From the IMG/VR virus record IMGVR_UViG_3300046011_002459, positions 1 to 23,096 of that record: a stretch of DNA of 23,096 bases. One strand, written 5' to 3'. Shown here one piece after another: positions 1 through 6,381 of this stretch. Below the pieces are notes generated by a model that searched no databases, was not told the origin of the DNA, and saw nothing but the letters and a program-made list of their open reading frames with translations. The DNA is from a virus. The first letter of the stretch is position 1. Each line of letters opens with the position of its first letter. The position numbers were made by a program, and so were the translations under genes.

Positions 1-2
1 GA

Positions 3-1331
3 GGTGGCATCAAGGCTACGGCTCGTACAGGCTCGTCCCATCTAGACAAGGAATACGAAGATTACTTTGACGAGTGGGCTACTAACCCCTGTGACATCAC
101 CGGGCGTTTCAATTTCTACGAACTTCAGCATATCGTAACCCGCCTCGTCTACCGTGACGGCGAATGCTTCATCATCAAGACGCGAGACCAGGCTGGATCT
201 CCCAAGCTCCAAATCATCGAAGCCCACCGAGTGTCCAGCGCGCAGAGTGGCGCTCCTCCTCCCGACGAGACCGACGGCATTAAGTTTGGAAAGTACGGAA
301 AGCCGGAATGGTACAATATCCTTCGTTCTGACGGCTCTAGCCGTCGTGTTCCTGCCGGGGCAGTCCTGCATATCTTTGAGCCGGAAGTCGCTTCCGGCGC
401 TCGCGCTTACAGCCCCCTCCAGCACTCGATCAACAACATCGTTGATATGCTGGAAATCATCAGCCTGGAGAAGTTTGCCGTAAAGATGAATAGCGACATC
501 GTTCGCACCCTTACGAGAGAGACTGCCCAGTTCGACGGCGCACAGTCTGACTTTGAGGCTTTTGGTATGAAGCCACAGTCGTGGAATGATGGCGTTACCA
601 ACCCGGACGAGGCTTCGACCTTTATTGGCGGTAAGATTCTAGCGCTCGCCCCCGGCGAGAAACTGGAGTCCTTTATGTCCAACCGCCCTAATCCGACGTT
701 CAACGGATTTATGGAGCATCTTATCCGAGATTCCTTGGCTGGCATCCTTCCTTACGAATTCGTCCACGATCCGGCGAAGGCCGGCGGTGCTTCGATGCGT
801 CTCATCGTCGCAAAGGCAGCGCGCAAATTCGCCCATTTCCAGTCCGTGCTGATGAATCGATTGCTCACCCCTGTCTGGGGTTATGTGATCGGCGATGCCA
901 TCAACTGCACTAACGCTCGTTCCTGCGAACATTGGCACAAGGTTCTCTGGACTACTCCTAAGTCCGTCACCGTCGATGCCGGCCGTGATGCTGCCCAGAA
1001 CCGTGCCGATATCGAGTTTGGTCTCAAGACCATTGGCGACAACTGCCTGGAAGAGGGTGAACACTTCTCCACGATGGTTCGCCGTCGAGCCATTGAAGCC
1101 AAACTGATGAAGGATATGGCGGAGGAATACGATGTTCCGCTCTGGATGATTATCAAGCCCACGAATGTGGCGCTACAGGATATCACCGGGGAAGAACCCA
1201 AGGAAGCGGAAGTCGATGAAGTCGATGTGGACGAAGACCTGGACGAGAAGTCCAGCGCAGACGTGTCCGCAGAGACCCAGACCGAGAAGGACGACGCCGA
1301 ATCCGACGAACTGGAAGACCCGCAGGGGTAA
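3..1331 (+). CDS. Phage portal protein, 5'-truncated by the window edge
   Basis: This is the dodecameric ring at the capsid vertex through which DNA is packaged and to which the tail attaches. The frame is open from base 3, so the start lies upstream and 442 residues are visible. A GTG at 231 is internal. The segment VYRDGECFII followed by QIIEAHRVSS is typical of lambda-family portals (the stem/wing strand preceding a 'the path to P' type loop). Further along are a conserved asparagine-rich helix region (SINNIVDMLE) and long helical stretches. The last ~45 residues are very acidic (repeated Glu/Asp, EEPKEAEVDEVDVDEDLDEK) and likely disordered. The next gene is a head protease, as in lambda B-C order. 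The family call is confident. The exact subfamily (lambda gpB versus HK97/SPP1 type) is inferred from these motifs only. Confidence 0.85.
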   Translation, partial: GGIKATARTGSSHLDKEYEDYFDEWATNPCDITGRFNFYELQHIVTRLVYRDGECFIIKTRDQAGSPKLQIIEAHRVSSAQSGAPPPDETDGIKFGKYGKPEWYNILRSDGSSRRVPAGAVLHIFEPEVASGARAYSPLQHSINNIVDMLEIISLEKFAVKMNSDIVRTLTRETAQFDGAQSDFEAFGMKPQSWNDGVTNPDEASTFIGGKILALAPGEKLESFMSNRPNPTFNGFMEHLIRDSLAGILPYEFVHDPAKAGGASMRLIVAKAARKFAHFQSVLMNRLLTPVWGYVIGDAINCTNARSCEHWHKVLWTTPKSVTVDAGRDAAQNRADIEFGLKTIGDNCLEEGEHFSTMVRRRAIEAKLMKDMAEEYDVPLWMIIKPTNVALQDITGEEPKEAEVDEVDVDEDLDEKSSADVSAETQTEKDDAESDELEDPQG

Positions 1332-1335
1332 CCAG

Positions 1336-1356
1336 TTTTATTTTTTATTTTTTATA
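1336..1356 (+). promoter_or_regulatory. A/T-only leader tract before the head protease
   Basis: Twenty-one consecutive A/T bases, built from two TTTTTTA units and ending TATA, sit between the portal stop and the protease ATG, 4 bases before the start, in otherwise GC-richer DNA. No Shine-Dalgarno is present. It could be an unstructured S1-type ribosome standby site or part of a promoter. No hairpin precedes it, so a terminator is unlikely. Confidence 0.4.
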
Positions 1357-1360
1357 CCAT

Positions 1361-2179
1361 ATGCGACACCTTATCAAAGCGATGAAGACCGGGCGGCCTC
1401 TGATGATCCACCCATCTATTGCCAAGTCCCACATCGACCGCTTCCAGGCGCTTGAGGTCACCACGGACACCAAGGCCTCCGAGGTCTCCGAAATCCTAAA
1501 GATGATGTTTGGCGAACAGCCCAAGATGGAGATTGTCGGCAAGACCGCCGTCATCCCGGTCAAGGGTGTCATTGGACGCGGACTATCGGACATCGAGAAG
1601 ATGTGCAATGGCGTGGACGTCGAAGACATCTCCGCCAATATCGACGAGGCGCTTGCCAACCACACGGTCGAGAAAGTGGTCTTGGACTTCGATTCCCCCG
1701 GCGGTAGCACCGACGGTCTCGACGAGCTGGCTGAGAAGATCCGCACGATGCCGAAGTACTGTGAATCATACTGCGAGAAAGCCTGTCTTTCCGCTGCCTA
1801 TTACCTTGGCTCGCAAGCCAAGCGCTTCAATATCACCAAATCCGCAGAAATCGGTTCGGTCGGAGTCTATATGGCCTTCCCCGATGTGTCCGAAGCCTAC
1901 GCGATGGACGGCGTCAAGATGGAGGTTATTAAGTCCGGCAAGTACAAGGCTATCGGGATGGAAGGCACTAGCCTCTCGGACGATCAGCGCAAGTACCTCC
2001 AGGATGATGTCGATGAAACCCACAAGACCTTCAAGGAGACCGTTAAATCCGTCCGAAAGTACGTCAAGGACGAGGATATGGAAGGTCAGTCCTTCGTGGG
2101 GAAAAAGGCCGCTGAAAAGGGCTTCGTTACCGGGGTTGTGAGCGGTATGGAAGACATCTTGTCAGAGTACGTCGTTTGA
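1361..2179 (+). CDS. S49/ClpP-like head maturation protease (lambda gpC-like)
   Basis: This 272-aa serine peptidase of the SppA/S49 group processes scaffold and portal during prohead maturation in related phages. Seen: a beta strand VVLDFDSPGGST at about residues 106-117 (the oxyanion-hole GG), the nucleophile serine in EKACLSAAYYLGS at about residue 144, then SAEIGSVGVYMAFPD. Further on is the S49 general-base lysine candidate in IKSGKYKAIG, and the family's C-terminal signature GKKAAEKGFV. Length fits the single-domain phage form without a fused scaffold, and a separate coiled-coil gene follows. The start is ATG after a 21-base A/T-only tract and has no Shine-Dalgarno. The stop codon TGA lies inside the TTTGACA element that precedes the next gene. 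Confidence 0.9.
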   Translation: MRHLIKAMKTGRPLMIHPSIAKSHIDRFQALEVTTDTKASEVSEILKMMFGEQPKMEIVGKTAVIPVKGVIGRGLSDIEKMCNGVDVEDISANIDEALANHTVEKVVLDFDSPGGSTDGLDELAEKIRTMPKYCESYCEKACLSAAYYLGSQAKRFNITKSAEIGSVGVYMAFPDVSEAYAMDGVKMEVIKSGKYKAIGMEGTSLSDDQRKYLQDDVDETHKTFKETVKSVRKYVKDEDMEGQSFVGKKAAEKGFVTGVVSGMEDILSEYVV

Positions 2180-2189
2180 CACCCGGCTA
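2175..2189 (+). promoter_or_regulatory. TTTGACA-N3-GGCTA element, copy A
   Basis: TTTGACA at 2175-2181, three bases (CCC), then GGCTA at 2185-2189, 16 bases from the end of the element to the ATG at 2205. The identical 12 fixed bases with the same 3-base gap recur before 5464 and 11732. It overlaps the stop codon of the protease gene. A sigma70 reading fails: at a 17-base spacer from TTGACA there is no -10-like hexamer. Role inferred: expression signal for the scaffold/capsid genes. Confidence 0.55.
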
Positions 2190-2204
2190 ACTGCAATAAC
2201 CGCT

Positions 2205-2666
2205 ATGACCATCGAAGAACGCCTTAATTCGCTCAAGGAAGCCTTCACCGGGAAGGCCGCTGAAGCTGAAGCCTCGTCCGTCGAACTTACCAAGACCAAG
2301 GAAGCCCTTGAGTCGAAGGAAGCCGAACTGACCGAGTTTGCCTCCAAGCTCGCCGACTCCGTTTCGGCTATCGAGAAGATGGCTGCCAAGGTCACCGAAC
2401 TCGAAACCGCCCTTGCCGAGGCCGGCAAGAAGTACCTCGCCCTGGAAGCTTCGTTTGAAACGGCTGGCAAAAAGGCCGCCAAGATTGCTGCCTCTGTCGG
2501 CGTTGATCCTGTCGAAGTCGCCCCCATCGAAGCGTCTGCCTCCAGCAAGACGGACGAAGAAATCGCCCAAGAGTGGGCTGTCCTCAAGAAGTCCGATGCC
2601 AAGGCCGCCCAGAAGTTCTACGACCTCAACAAGAGCGCTCTGATGCGCCTCGCTGGTCTTCGCTAA
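2205..2666 (+). CDS. Probable scaffolding protein (coiled coil)
   Basis: This 153-aa protein lies between the head protease and the major capsid protein, the usual place of the internal scaffold (lambda Nu3 equivalent). Residues ~5-100 form a long heptad-rich, Ala/Glu/Lys-rich coiled coil (repeated KEALESKEAELTEF-type stretches). A linker rich in Ala, Ser and Val follows, then a helical C-terminal domain of ~40 residues ending KSALMRLAGLR, which would be the capsid-binding end by analogy with other scaffolds. No enzymatic motif is seen. Position and composition support the call. A head decoration role is less likely given the coiled coil. The ATG has no Shine-Dalgarno and is preceded by the TTTGACA-N3-GGCTA element. 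Confidence 0.6.
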   Translation: MTIEERLNSLKEAFTGKAAEAEASSVELTKTKEALESKEAELTEFASKLADSVSAIEKMAAKVTELETALAEAGKKYLALEASFETAGKKAAKIAASVGVDPVEVAPIEASASSKTDEEIAQEWAVLKKSDAKAAQKFYDLNKSALMRLAGLR

Positions 2667-2696
2667 TCTTTCCACCTCAAACCCTAAAACACTACT

Positions 2697-3593
2697 ATGT
2701 CTAACGCTATCGGAGGCTTGACCCTCCAGCTCGTGGCTGAAGAGTCCCTGCGGACGCTCGTTCCGCAGCTCGCTCCTCTGACCAAAATCGCGGTTACCGA
2801 CTTCGGCGCTTATGTCGCCGAGCGCGGTACGACCGTTCACACCCGCTACGCCGGGAAGTTCACCGCCCAGAACTACAACCGCGCGACTGGCTTCGTCGAA
2901 TCCGACGCCGTCTCGACGGATGTCCCGGTGACCCTCGTCGACCAGAAGCACGTCACCGTCGCTTTCACCGACTACGAAGTGGCTACCCTGTCGCTCGAAC
3001 GCCTCCGTCGCCTCTTTATGGCTCCGATGGCTAACGCCGTCGTCAAGTCCCTCTTCGACCAGGTTCTCACCAAGGTCGATGGCGATTTCGAGGCCGGTTA
3101 CGATGGCGCTCAGTCCGGCTTCAACCGTATCGCCGTCTCCAACATCGCCAAGAGCCTTACGCTCGCCAACCTCCCGCAGGAAGGTCGCGCTGCCCTCGTC
3201 TCCCCCGACGCCTACCAGCAGCTCATCTCCGACCCGGTGATCGCCCAGGCGTTCTCCATCGGTACTTCCGACGTCATCCGTGGCAACCGCCTCGGTATGA
3301 TCCACGGCATCGACTTCTACGAGTACAACGGCTTCGACGCTGCTGGTCTTGAAGCCGGCCTCAACGGCGTGGTCTCCTGCAAGGAAGGTCTCGTCGTCGT
3401 GACCCGCGTTCCTGCTGCCCCCACGACTGGTGGTGGCGAACAGACCATCGTGACCGACCCGGACAGCCAGTTCTCCTACGCTCTCCGCTACTGGTACGAC
3501 TGGTCGGCTGGTCTCCACAAGCTCTCCGCCAACTGGCTCATCGGTTCTGGCAAGGGCAACCCGGACGCGCTCCAGAAGATCACCTTCGCGTAA
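2697..3593 (+). CDS. Major capsid protein, HK97 fold
   Basis: The 298-aa main shell protein. Features typical of P22-coat-like/HK97-fold capsids are visible. An N-terminal helix leads to LAPLTKIAVTDFGAYVAERG. An extended E-loop-like stretch follows (TTVHTRYAGKFTAQNYNRA), then a spine helix region LSLERLRRLFMAPMANAVV. The P-domain pattern LVSPDAYQQLISDP is followed by GNRLGMIHGIDFYEYNGF, where capsids of this group carry a G-x-x-x-G-[IF]-[DE]-[VF]-Y-x-x-N motif. The gene has the most uniform C-ending codon use in the window, as expected for a highly expressed protein. No Shine-Dalgarno is visible in the C/A-rich leader. Two hairpins, the second a terminator, follow the stop. The fold is confident; the sub-family is inferred. 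Confidence 0.88.
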   Translation: MSNAIGGLTLQLVAEESLRTLVPQLAPLTKIAVTDFGAYVAERGTTVHTRYAGKFTAQNYNRATGFVESDAVSTDVPVTLVDQKHVTVAFTDYEVATLSLERLRRLFMAPMANAVVKSLFDQVLTKVDGDFEAGYDGAQSGFNRIAVSNIAKSLTLANLPQEGRAALVSPDAYQQLISDPVIAQAFSIGTSDVIRGNRLGMIHGIDFYEYNGFDAAGLEAGLNGVVSCKEGLVVVTRVPAAPTTGGGEQTIVTDPDSQFSYALRYWYDWSAGLHKLSANWLIGSGKGNPDALQKITFA

Positions 3594-3599
3594 TTTTCA

Positions 3600-3620
3600 G
3601 AGGGGTGAAGTCCACCCCTC
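3600..3620 (+). terminator. Perfect 8-bp hairpin after the capsid gene
   Basis: GAGGGGTG at 3600-3607 pairs perfectly with CACCCCTC at 3613-3620 around a 5-base loop. It begins 6 bases after the capsid stop and has no T tract of its own. It probably protects the capsid mRNA 3' end or assists the terminator that follows 14 bases later. Confidence 0.6.
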
Positions 3621-3634
3621 GACGCGCCAATGCA

Positions 3635-3671
3635 GAGAGGCTCACCACACAAGTGGTGGGCCTCTTCTTTT
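3635..3671 (+). terminator. Rho-independent terminator
   Basis: AGAGGCTCACCAC (3636-3648) pairs with GTGGTGGGCCTCT (3653-3665). This is 13 pairs with one T-G wobble, a 4-base ACAA loop, and a following T-rich tail TCTTTT to 3671. It separates the capsid transcription unit from the head-tail joining genes. The next gene's leader begins inside the T tail. Confidence 0.8.
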
Positions 3672-3688
3672 GACCATAGGCAATAGGT
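3669..3688 (+). promoter_or_regulatory. Degenerate TTTGACC/AGGCAA leader, copy D
   Basis: Directly on the terminator tail lies TTTGACC, then ATAGGCAATAGGT and the ATG at 3689. It resembles the TTTGACA-N3-GGCTA element with two mismatches and a one-base shorter gap. As transcription should drop at the preceding terminator, a restart signal here is plausible. The element is weak on its own. Confidence 0.3.
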
Positions 3689-4024
3689 ATGTCCATCTGG
3701 GATGAATTCACGGCTGATGCCCTATCCGTTCTCAACGAGATTGGTAAGGATATTCAGATTAAAGCCGTCCCCGGAGGCACTCCTGTTACCTTTAAGGCTC
3801 AAGTGACGACTCCTATGGTTCTCCAGGATATGGAGACTGGTGGCTTCCTCAACCAGACCACCTTTGAGGTAAAGATCCTACGAACCCACGCCGCAGCCCA
3901 GCCGGGTCTGTTCGCCTTCGGGAACATCGTGATCTACGACGGTCAAGAATACCGAATCGTCGCTCTAGCCAACAGGCCTCCTTCGGCGTGGCTTGTCGCT
4001 AGGGTTCAGACCAAGGTGCAATGA
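3689..4024 (+). CDS. Head-closure/head-tail connector candidate
   Basis: This 111-aa, mainly beta-strand protein immediately follows the capsid block, the slot of lambda gpFII/head-closure proteins that bridge the portal ring and the tail. The pattern is compatible with that fold: an N-terminal helix (SIWDEFTADALSVLNEIG), strands with a flexible middle loop, and a C-terminal FGNIVIYDGQEYRIVAL strand pair. No catalytic motif is seen. The stop TGA overlaps the next ATG by 4 bases (ATGA), suggesting coupled translation. The assignment rests mostly on position; another neck protein is possible. Confidence 0.5.
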   Translation: MSIWDEFTADALSVLNEIGKDIQIKAVPGGTPVTFKAQVTTPMVLQDMETGGFLNQTTFEVKILRTHAAAQPGLFAFGNIVIYDGQEYRIVALANRPPSAWLVARVQTKVQ

Positions 4025-5001
4025 ACACCCCCAAAGGATTCATCCGGGTCAAAAAGGGTGTCGTCGTCAATATGCAGGAGTTCCGCCAGCACCTTGGCGC
4101 GTACATTACTGCTATGGGTGGAAACGCTGCCAAGCTCCTCAAGAAGCAAGCAAGGCTATTCTGCTGGGATATGCTGGACTACACTATGCCGTGGTCTGGA
4201 GGAATGGGTATGGACGGAAAATCCAATGCTGCCAAGCAGTCTGGTCAGCGTCGCGTAAAGTCCCAGATTACTTCTCTATTCCTGCCCCTCCGTTATGTCA
4301 GCGCCGGGGAGATCCTACAGTTTGGCAATGAAGGTGTGTTCCACGCCTGGTTGAGGGCTAGAAAGACCCTTTCTGACCCTAAGTTGCCGGACTGGCTACT
4401 CGTCCACCCTTACAGCTCCGAAGGCACTACGCTTTGGAGAAGGTTCCAAGAATGGGAGTTTGCCCAGCAGGGGGCTGTCTTGAGTGGTAGTCTGGTAGAC
4501 CTTTCCACCTACTACGGAGGCAGGGTGGCCGATGTCCATAAGCGTGTTCGTGGCGGAGACCATACAGCCGGATACTTCGATAATATGGAGGCTGCCATTA
4601 CTTATGGTCAGCGCTACGTCGTGGATGATGACGGCAAGATGGTCAGCGCCTACTCCAAGAGGGTAGAAGCCCACGTCGGTCGCCTCAAGGCCGGCTGGTA
4701 CACGGCTGGTAGCCAACTGGGGTCGATGAAGGGGGTTGGTCAATGGATCATCGGAAACCAATGGGGTACTGGTGTCCTGGACAATAGGCTAGGCAATTCC
4801 ACGCTTCCTTCCGTTACCGTAGGAAACAAGGTGCAGGGTCTCCATAGGGCTACCAAGGACGGATACAGGTATGCCCTTAACCACCGAGCATACTCTATGC
4901 GGGTCGAGATTTATAATAAACTTGTTGCCTCAAACAACGCCAACCTACTTTATCATATTGCCAGCCACTACAATGTCGGCAGAGGCTTTGAAATCCAATG
5001 A
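4021..5001 (+). CDS. Tail-completion/minor tail protein candidate (gpZ slot)
   Basis: 326 aa, in the position of lambda gpZ / HK97 gp10-like tail-completion proteins. The N-terminal ~60 residues (FRQHLGAYITAMGGNAAKLL, then a helix with KKQARLFCWDMLDYTMP) resemble the first helix of gp10/gpZ-type proteins, in which the helix is followed by a Pro and a Gly-rich loop. The C-terminal part carries RVEAHVGRLKAGWYTAGS, similar to the paired helix-turn of that family, and then a basic, aromatic-rich end. The central ~150 residues are not recognised. It overlaps both neighbours by ATGA, and the start has a weak AAGG 6 bases upstream. The assignment is family-level inference. Confidence 0.5.
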   Translation: MNTPKGFIRVKKGVVVNMQEFRQHLGAYITAMGGNAAKLLKKQARLFCWDMLDYTMPWSGGMGMDGKSNAAKQSGQRRVKSQITSLFLPLRYVSAGEILQFGNEGVFHAWLRARKTLSDPKLPDWLLVHPYSSEGTTLWRRFQEWEFAQQGAVLSGSLVDLSTYYGGRVADVHKRVRGGDHTAGYFDNMEAAITYGQRYVVDDDGKMVSAYSKRVEAHVGRLKAGWYTAGSQLGSMKGVGQWIIGNQWGTGVLDNRLGNSTLPSVTVGNKVQGLHRATKDGYRYALNHRAYSMRVEIYNKLVASNNANLLYHIASHYNVGRGFEIQ

Positions 5002-5435
5002 GCGCCATCATCCGTTCCATCATCGAAGACAAGCTTTCAGCGTACCTCGCTGCCAACCTGTCCGGGGTAACCGTCCACAAGGGCATCACCGAGGAGCTTC
5101 GCGTTGTACCCCTCGTAATCGCCTATTGCGAGGCCGCTATGCCCGACCCTGCCCTAGGGGCTACCCCGCTGGGAAACTACCGCTGTAAGATCAATGTGTT
5201 CGTCTATTCCAGCGCCGACGACGACACTTTGGCTACCCACCGACAGCGCGTGAGCAATGTCCACGGACTAATGGCTGATGTTAATGCCTTGAAGGCTCTT
5301 TGGAACCCAAATGGCTCCGAGGGTAAGATGTACGCTTGCTGGATCGAGTCCGACGAAGAGGGTATGAAGAGCAGAAATTACGGTAACCTTATCAATTATA
5401 CGATGGTTGCCGTACTCCCACCCTCCCCGGTTTGA
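4998..5435 (+). CDS. Tail-terminator-like protein (gpU slot)
   Basis: 145 aa, next after the gpZ-like gene, as lambda gpU/tail terminators are. These proteins cap the finished tail tube. Seen: an N-terminal helix (IRSIIEDKLSAYLAANL), beta strands with a variable loop (VTVHKGITEELRVVP then LVIAYCEAA), a strand YRCKINVFVYSS, a long helix after DDDTLATHRQRV, and a C-terminal strand NYTMVAVLPP. This alpha-beta order matches the gpU/gp17 tail-terminator fold. The start overlaps the previous stop by 4 bases. The stop codon TGA lies within the TTTGACA of the element upstream of 5464. Confidence 0.5.
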   Translation: MSAIIRSIIEDKLSAYLAANLSGVTVHKGITEELRVVPLVIAYCEAAMPDPALGATPLGNYRCKINVFVYSSADDDTLATHRQRVSNVHGLMADVNALKALWNPNGSEGKMYACWIESDEEGMKSRNYGNLINYTMVAVLPPSPV

Positions 5436-5445
5436 CAGTCGGCTA
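5431..5445 (+). promoter_or_regulatory. TTTGACA-N3-GGCTA element, copy B
   Basis: TTTGACA at 5431-5437, GTC, then GGCTA at 5441-5445. A TATAAT follows at 5450-5455, only 12 bases from TTGACA, so it is not a standard sigma70 pair. As in copy A, the TGA of TTTGACA is the stop of the preceding gene. Confidence 0.55.
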
Positions 5446-5464
5446 GTGGTATAATCTACCACTA
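5444..5464 (+). promoter_or_regulatory. Perfect 8-bp inverted repeat ending on the start codon
   Basis: TAGTGGTA (5444-5451) and TACCACTA (5457-5464) are perfect inverted repeats around the loop TAATC. The final A is the first base of the ATG at 5464. As RNA it forms a hairpin that would abut the start codon. As DNA it is a 21-bp dyad that could bind a repressor over the TATAAT. The structure is seen directly; the role is inferred. Confidence 0.55.
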
Positions 5465-5796
5465 TGGCTCTTTTTGAATTTGGCGAAGCCCTTGTTTTCG
5501 GCCCCCTTGACGAAGTCACCGGGGTTGTTGTGCAATCCGATTCTTGGACTGTCCGCTTTGGCCTCGATGTCGAAGTGATGGACGAGCAGGGTCGTGTCAT
5601 CACGAACCGCCTGGACGACGAGCGCAACGAGATTACCATCGAAGGTGTCATTAGGGTTCTTGACTCCGTTGAACCCGGTCAGACTCTCAATTACGGCGGT
5701 TTTGTCTTTATTATCAAGGAAGTGACCGACCGAGGCTCTAACCAAGAGTACCGTAAGTTGTCCATCCGAGGAATCAAGTACCAGGAGATTGCCTAA
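5464..5796 (+). CDS. Small tail protein of unknown class (major tail protein slot)
   Basis: This 110-aa, predominantly beta protein lies between the tail terminator and the tail chaperone/tape measure genes, where the tail tube protein normally sits. It carries alternating strands (VTGVVVQSDSWTVRFGLDVE, NEITIEGVIRVLD, FVFIIKEVTD, KLSIRGIKYQEI) and charged turns, and no catalytic motif. It is shorter than known tube proteins, so either it is a compact tube subunit or a minor tail component and the tube protein is elsewhere. The strong upstream element and hairpin suggest tightly controlled or high expression, which would suit a tube protein. The specific role is not recognised. Confidence 0.45.
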   Translation: MALFEFGEALVFGPLDEVTGVVVQSDSWTVRFGLDVEVMDEQGRVITNRLDDERNEITIEGVIRVLDSVEPGQTLNYGGFVFIIKEVTDRGSNQEYRKLSIRGIKYQEIA

Positions 5797-5824
5797 CGGC
5801 AATAGCGGCCGTTGGACGACCGCT
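5788..5824 (+). promoter_or_regulatory. Tandem hairpins around a TTG start
   Basis: The first hairpin is ATTGCC (5788-5793) with GGCAAT (5798-5803), loop TAAC, containing the stop of the previous gene. The second is AGCGG (5804-5808) with CCGCT (5820-5824), with an inner CGT/ACG pair (5810-5812 and 5816-5818) that places the TTG start of the next gene at the apex. No Shine-Dalgarno is present. Translation of the next gene may depend on ribosomes melting these stems. Confidence 0.45.
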
Positions 5825-6381
5825 TTACACAGGCTATCAAGACTTCCATCTTGGAGATGGAGGTCTGTGGTCGTAAGCTTAAACCTATCTGCCTTAGGCA
5901 TACGCTGATCCTAACGGAGATTGAGTCTCCGGCGATTTTCACCAACAAAGTGATGTCGCCACAAGACCTAGTCCTGGCCTGTCGAATCCTTTCGACCTAT
6001 GACCTGCGCGAAATGCTTTCGATCAAGGCTAACGACATCGACTCCCAGGCGTTCTTGCTACTCTTAACGGATTCCGCAAAATACAACGAGGAGCTTAAGA
6101 AGTTCTGCGAATATCTGAAATTTCAAGACAACGCTCCTATCCTTTGGGAGAAGAAGTCTAATGGCAACGGCAGGGGTGTAGGAACCGTCCTGTCCTGCGT
6201 GTCTAACCTTATCCGTAATGGCATCGAATATGAGAAAGCCTGGACGATGCCGGAATCCGAAGCCGTATGGTTTTACGTCGCAAACACTATCGCTGCCGGA
6301 GCCGACATCAATGTCGTCGATGACCGTGACAAGGCCGCGATGGAGATGCTAAACAAAATGAATATCCCCAAGAAAAAATGA
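5812..6381 (+). CDS. Tail assembly chaperone candidate (gpG slot)
   Basis: 189 aa, directly before the tape measure gene, where lambda gpG/GT-type chaperones keep the tape measure soluble. The start is TTG: the same frame is closed by a TAG at 5803, and the first in-frame ATG (5857) would cut off an N-terminal helix. It is mostly helical. The N-terminal LKPICLRHTLILTEIESPAIF block and the later MPESEAVWFYVANTIAAGAD are reminiscent of phage chaperone-like small proteins, but no signature is conclusive. The stop overlaps the tape measure start (ATGA). An AAAAAA run just before the stop would, on a -1 slip, fuse this protein to the tape measure frame. Confidence 0.45.
   Translation: MDDRFTQAIKTSILEMEVCGRKLKPICLRHTLILTEIESPAIFTNKVMSPQDLVLACRILSTYDLREMLSIKANDIDSQAFLLLLTDSAKYNEELKKFCEYLKFQDNAPILWEKKSNGNGRGVGTVLSCVSNLIRNGIEYEKAWTMPESEAVWFYVANTIAAGADINVVDDRDKAAMEMLNKMNIPKKK

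Noticed and set aside
2187-3518. 443-aa open frame on the - strand across scaffold and capsid genes
   Set aside because: It is opposite to two well-supported structural genes with biased codons that avoid stops on the complement. Its sequence is a Gly/Glu/Val-rich shadow without motifs.
5432-5455. Sigma70 promoter TTGACA...TATAAT before 5464
   Set aside because: The spacer is 12 bases, too short for a normal promoter. The element is treated as part of the repeated TTTGACA-N3-GGCTA signal.
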